From the NCBI RefSeq assembly GCF_000182925.2, contig NC_026507.1, forward strand, positions 1,116,001 to 1,180,000: a stretch of 64,000 nucleotides of DNA, in the 5' to 3' direction. The translations under genes and the position numbers were made by a program. The notes beneath the pieces are model-generated. The model had not been told where the DNA came from. It made no database searches and saw only the letters and a list, made by a program, of their open reading frames with translations. The DNA is from Neurospora crassa OR74A (lineage: Eukaryota > Ascomycota > Sordariomycetes > Sordariales > Sordariaceae). Positions 61,339-64,000 of this stretch are shown here, in pieces; position 1 is the first letter of the stretch; every line of letters begins with the position of its first letter.

Positions 61339-62531
61339 TTTGGCGTTGTGTCTTCCAGCGACGCGCTGGTAAAGTGAATGTGGGATCCTTTATAGGTAGT
61401 GATTGGTGACGGTAACGATAGTGTTCCGATGCTGAGGTTGCTCGTTGTTTGTCTGTCTGTCTGTCGAGACGTAGTGAGTGCCGTGAGTGTCGAAATGAAA
61501 GGACTGTCAGTGAGAGTTGCAAAGTTGGTTATAATCTCCTGAAATTGACACAAAAAGAATGGCATTCGAAAGTTGAGAAGAAACCGAGACAAAGTCCAAC
61601 AGGATGCTGGCCGAAGTATTTACGTTCAAGTCAGACTCGAAACAATTCGAACAATGGTCAAGATGTCACCCTGACAACCACCATGACTGGCTTCATGACG
61701 TGTGCCCATCATGGAGTTATAGCAGTCTTTGTATGGTCGACCCTGTTTACCAGCTTCGTATTCAATTGCCGTATGCTGAGGCGTTCGCAGATGGTTTACG
61801 CTTGAACACCGTCCAAATACTAGAGATGAACCGATGGGGCATGGTCTCTCGATGTCACTGGGAGTTCAGTCGTATGGTCCAGATCATCGATTTCAAAAGA
61901 AACTGCCTAAAAGCCCTTCGCTGCTAGCGTTATAGTCGGGGGGTGGCATGGAAACGAGTTTCACGAGATCCGAATTGCAGATTCGCTGGAAATTCCCTGC
62001 CGGTGATTTGGTTGAGTGAATCGTCCAGTCTCTGGACCCTTAAGCATCAGGTACGTAGCCGAGTTAGGGAAAGTTCCTGCGACTGATGATTCACCAGAGA
62101 AAAATCTCCGGCATGGTCTCCTGCGGACCTGAAATCCGAATTTCCCGAGTTTTTACGGTGTCGTATCCAGTGCCATACGTAGTAAGGGCGTCATCATTGT
62201 CGGTGCAGTGCCCGTGTCCTTATACGAGACTCCAGTATCTGATTGCCGACATGACGTTTCTGTGACATCGATATTCGTTGGTAACTACAGCGGAAGTGCG
62301 TCACACATCACCTGAGCAGCGACAAAGGTCAAAGCTGAGAGCCGGTTTAAGAGGGGCAAAGGGCAGCTCCAAGTCCCCGGTCGTGTTCTTACGGTCTCGA
62401 TTCAAACAACACCAACTTGGAGAATCACAGCCATCAACAGCCGAATAATTCTCCCACAATTCATCGTTGTTCCATCCCAGCTGATTATCAGCTTGACTTG
62501 AACATCCAGCAAAAGCCCAGCAAACGCCAAG
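61339..62531. other. divergent promoter region of Gly-rich protein and HSP20 genes
   Basis: 1.2 kb between start codons on opposite strands. A (tgtc)n run lies at about 61448-61465. Possible heat-shock-element fragments (gaaattcc, about 61991; gaatttcc, about 62138) exist but are imperfect. A 107-codon ORF at 61604-61927 has no domain. Confidence 0.45.
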
Positions 62532-63179
62532 ATGGTTTTCACCTTTCCCTCCGACTTCGCCACGAGCGACCCAAACTTCACCACCCTCTTCCGGCTCCTC
62601 GATGACTTCGACACCTATAGCCGCGAAGTCTCGGGCGGTCAAGAGCCGCCCCGTCCTCCTCGCATCCAACATGGCGGCGGTGGCGGCCGTTGGGGTCGCA
62701 AGAGTCGGGGTTTCAGCCCGCGCTTCGACATTCGCGAGACCAAGGATGCCTACGAGCTGTACGGCGAGGTTCCCGGTGCTGACAGGGACGATATCCATAT
62801 CGAACTGACGGAGCCGAATACCCTCTTGATCTATGGGCGAATTGAGCGGGAATACGACCCTACTCCTGAGGAAGAAGGTGGCGCGAAGGAGAGCAAGGGA
62901 AAGGAGGATAAAGGAAAGGAGAAGCAGAAGGCCGAGGGCGAAGGCAGTGCCGAGACGGAAGCGGAGAAAAAGGCTGGAGGAAAGAAGGGTGCGAAGAAAG
63001 ATGACACATTTGTTCGCTTCTTCTTGCGGGAACGCCATGTTGGCGAGTTCGGGCGCGAGTTTGCTTTCCCAGGGCCATTGGAGGAGTTGGATATTGATGC
63101 GACGCTCGAGAAGGGCATACTCAAGGTCGTGGCACCAAAGCACCAGCCGCAAAAGGGAAGGAAGATTGAGGTCAAGTGA
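62532..63179 (+). CDS. small heat shock protein (HSP20/alpha-crystallin family)
   Basis: 215 residues in one exon, ATG in gccaagatggtt. The N-terminus is FTFPSDFATSDPNFTTLFRLLDD, the usual hydrophobic oligomerising arm, followed by a Gly-rich linker. The alpha-crystallin domain begins at FSPRFDIRETKDAYELYGEV (about 61-80) with PGADRDDIHIEL, LLIYGRIERE, then FVRFFLRERHVGEFGREFAF and IDATLEKGILKVVAP. A Lys/Glu/Gly-rich insert of about 45 residues (EEEGGAKESKGKEDKGKEK) interrupts the domain between two strands, as in fungal HSP30-type proteins. The C-terminal KIEVK supplies the I-x-V anchor. ATP-independent holdase chaperone, cytosolic. It is probably heat-induced, although I see no perfect heat-shock element. 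Its 3' end is partly duplicated just downstream. Confidence 0.92.
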   Translation: MVFTFPSDFATSDPNFTTLFRLLDDFDTYSREVSGGQEPPRPPRIQHGGGGGRWGRKSRGFSPRFDIRETKDAYELYGEVPGADRDDIHIELTEPNTLLIYGRIEREYDPTPEEEGGAKESKGKEDKGKEKQKAEGEGSAETEAEKKAGGKKGAKKDDTFVRFFLRERHVGEFGREFAFPGPLEELDIDATLEKGILKVVAPKHQPQKGRKIEVK

Positions 63180-63225
63180 TGATAGTGGCATATGGATATT
63201 AGTTTGTGTCCCCAGGGACACTACA

Positions 63226-63313
63226 GGTACTTAGGGTCCTGGCGCCGAAGCAGACGTCGGCCAAGAAGAGAAAGATTGAGATCAAGGAATGGAAGCGGGA
63301 GATGGATATTAGT
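63226..63313 (+). pseudogene. duplicated 3' end of the HSP20 gene
   Basis: This stretch aligns with about 63117-63203, the end of the HSP20 gene plus its first UTR bases. VVAPKHQPQKGRKIEVK in the gene corresponds to VLAPKQTSAKKRKIEIK here, and both copies end in atggatattagt. The stop codon is missing in the copy (AAGGAATGG instead of AAGTGA). The rest of the domain is absent, so it is either a local tandem duplication or the remnant of a second HSP20 gene. Confidence 0.7.
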
Positions 63314-63331
63314 CCTTCGATACAAAAGAAA

Positions 63332-64000
63332 TCAGCCCTTTTGGTGCCCGTCAAGACTCCGTAATATCAAGTGCATCCCATTGTTGGGCTTGATTGTGAT
63401 TACACCGTCAGGCATGACGTCTTTTTCGTCCATCCCAAGCTTCCACTCAAATGCCAAAACAAACGTGGCAAGCAAGCATCGAAGCTCAGCCTTGGCGAAT
63501 CCTTGACCAATGCAGCTTCTTGGACCATGGAGGAACGTCATCTGGGCGTAGTTGCTCGTTACTCCGCCGGTGTTGTTAGGCTTCTGTGTCGGCTGTTCGG
63601 TCCCGTCCTCTGCAATGTGCTTGCCCTCTTGGTCGATCCATCTCTCCGGTACGAACTCTGTTGATGCGCTAGGCCAGTTGTCGGAATATCGATTGATAAG
63701 CCAAGGGGAGATCATGATCTCTGTGCCCTTCTTTATCGGGTGGCCCAATACAGTTGTGTCGCAGGTGGCGGTGCGGACAGTCATAGGGACCGTAGGATAG
63801 AGACGGAGGGTCTCGTTCATGACACCATTAAGATATGGGAGATGTTCGAGGATAATGGCAATGTCCTGACCAGGCGCAAACCTGGGAAAGTCGGGTAAGG
63901 CGCGTTTAAGTTCGGACCGAAGAGTGGATTGCATTTCGCCGTCCTGGGCGAGTTTATAGACAGCCCAGGTAAAGGCGGAAGAAGTCGTTTCGTGGCTGTG
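63332..64000 (-). CDS. cytochrome P450, C-terminal part (5' partial)
   Basis: The minus-strand frame is open from the window edge (base 64000) to a TGA at 63332-63334, giving the last 222 residues. It starts within the I-helix oxygen-binding motif (HSHETTSSAF). Then come the K-helix NETLRLYP (ExxR), the FVPERW loop and the haem-binding FLHGPRSCIGQGFAKAELR with the proximal Cys. All class-defining residues are intact and no intron interrupts this part. Typical microsomal P450s have about 500 residues, so more than half of the gene, with its membrane anchor, lies beyond the window. The substrate is unknown. It converges on the HSP20 gene with only about 150 bases between the stop codons. Confidence 0.93.
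   Translation of the reverse strand, partial: HSHETTSSAFTWAVYKLAQDGEMQSTLRSELKRALPDFPRFAPGQDIAIILEHLPYLNGVMNETLRLYPTVPMTVRTATCDTTVLGHPIKKGTEIMISPWLINRYSDNWPSASTEFVPERWIDQEGKHIAEDGTEQPTQKPNNTGGVTSNYAQMTFLHGPRSCIGQGFAKAELRCLLATFVLAFEWKLGMDEKDVMPDGVITIKPNNGMHLILRSLDGHQKG

Noticed and set aside
61960-62160. Heat-shock elements upstream of the HSP20 gene.
   Set aside because: Fragments such as gaaattcc and gaatttcc occur, but I could not find three correctly spaced GAA/TTC units.

Overview
The window is nuclear DNA of a filamentous ascomycete, almost certainly Neurospora or a very close relative. Three things point there. Genes are separated by kilobases, have short GT..AG introns, and code in normal-GC DNA. 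Two blocks (about 1560-33460 and 46140-50370) are extremely A+T-rich, nearly free of CpA/TpG, rich in TpA, and hold decayed transposons whose glutamine and tryptophan codons have become stops and whose catalytic Asp codons have become Asn, which is the signature of repeat-induced point mutation (RIP). Finally, the neighbours of the G-protein-coupled receptor (a GH94 NdvB-like protein and a secretory phospholipase A2) match what I recall of the N. crassa NCU0942x locus; this last point is from memory and was not searched.

Layout. 1-336 is the end of an acidic-tailed protein. 1480-33573 is a 32-kb RIP block flanked by a perfect 34-bp inverted repeat and broken by three 100-N gaps. It contains two Ty3/gypsy relics, both on the minus strand (polyproteins readable at about 18.5-21.7 kb and 27.3-31.4 kb), four long quasi-ORFs I cannot name, a 413-bp element with inverted ends, a poly-T tract and a minisatellite. 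33.8-42.8 kb carries three plus-strand genes: a flavin monooxygenase, a secreted single-pass wall/membrane protein and a cAMP-receptor-like GPCR. 42.8-46.1 kb has no convincing gene. 46069-50445 is one 4.4-kb element with about 70-bp terminal inverted repeats, a RIP-killed Tc1/mariner DD34E transposase and a second unidentified quasi-gene on the opposite strand.

The right end is gene-dense: GH94 phosphorylase-like protein (+), beta-helix protein with a lectin-like C-terminus (+), secreted phospholipase A2 (-), single-pass membrane protein (-), Gly-Phe/Pro-rich secreted protein (-), HSP20 chaperone (+) with a duplicated 3' end behind it, and the C-terminal part of a cytochrome P450 (-) running off the window.

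The genes do not form an obvious pathway. Several products (beta-helix protein, phospholipase, two membrane proteins, Gly-rich protein) are secreted or at the cell surface, and the GH94 protein handles beta-glucosides. The most interesting parts are the transposon relics, above all the large Tc1-like element with its extra opposite-strand gene and its almost unmutated (CA)-rich ends.
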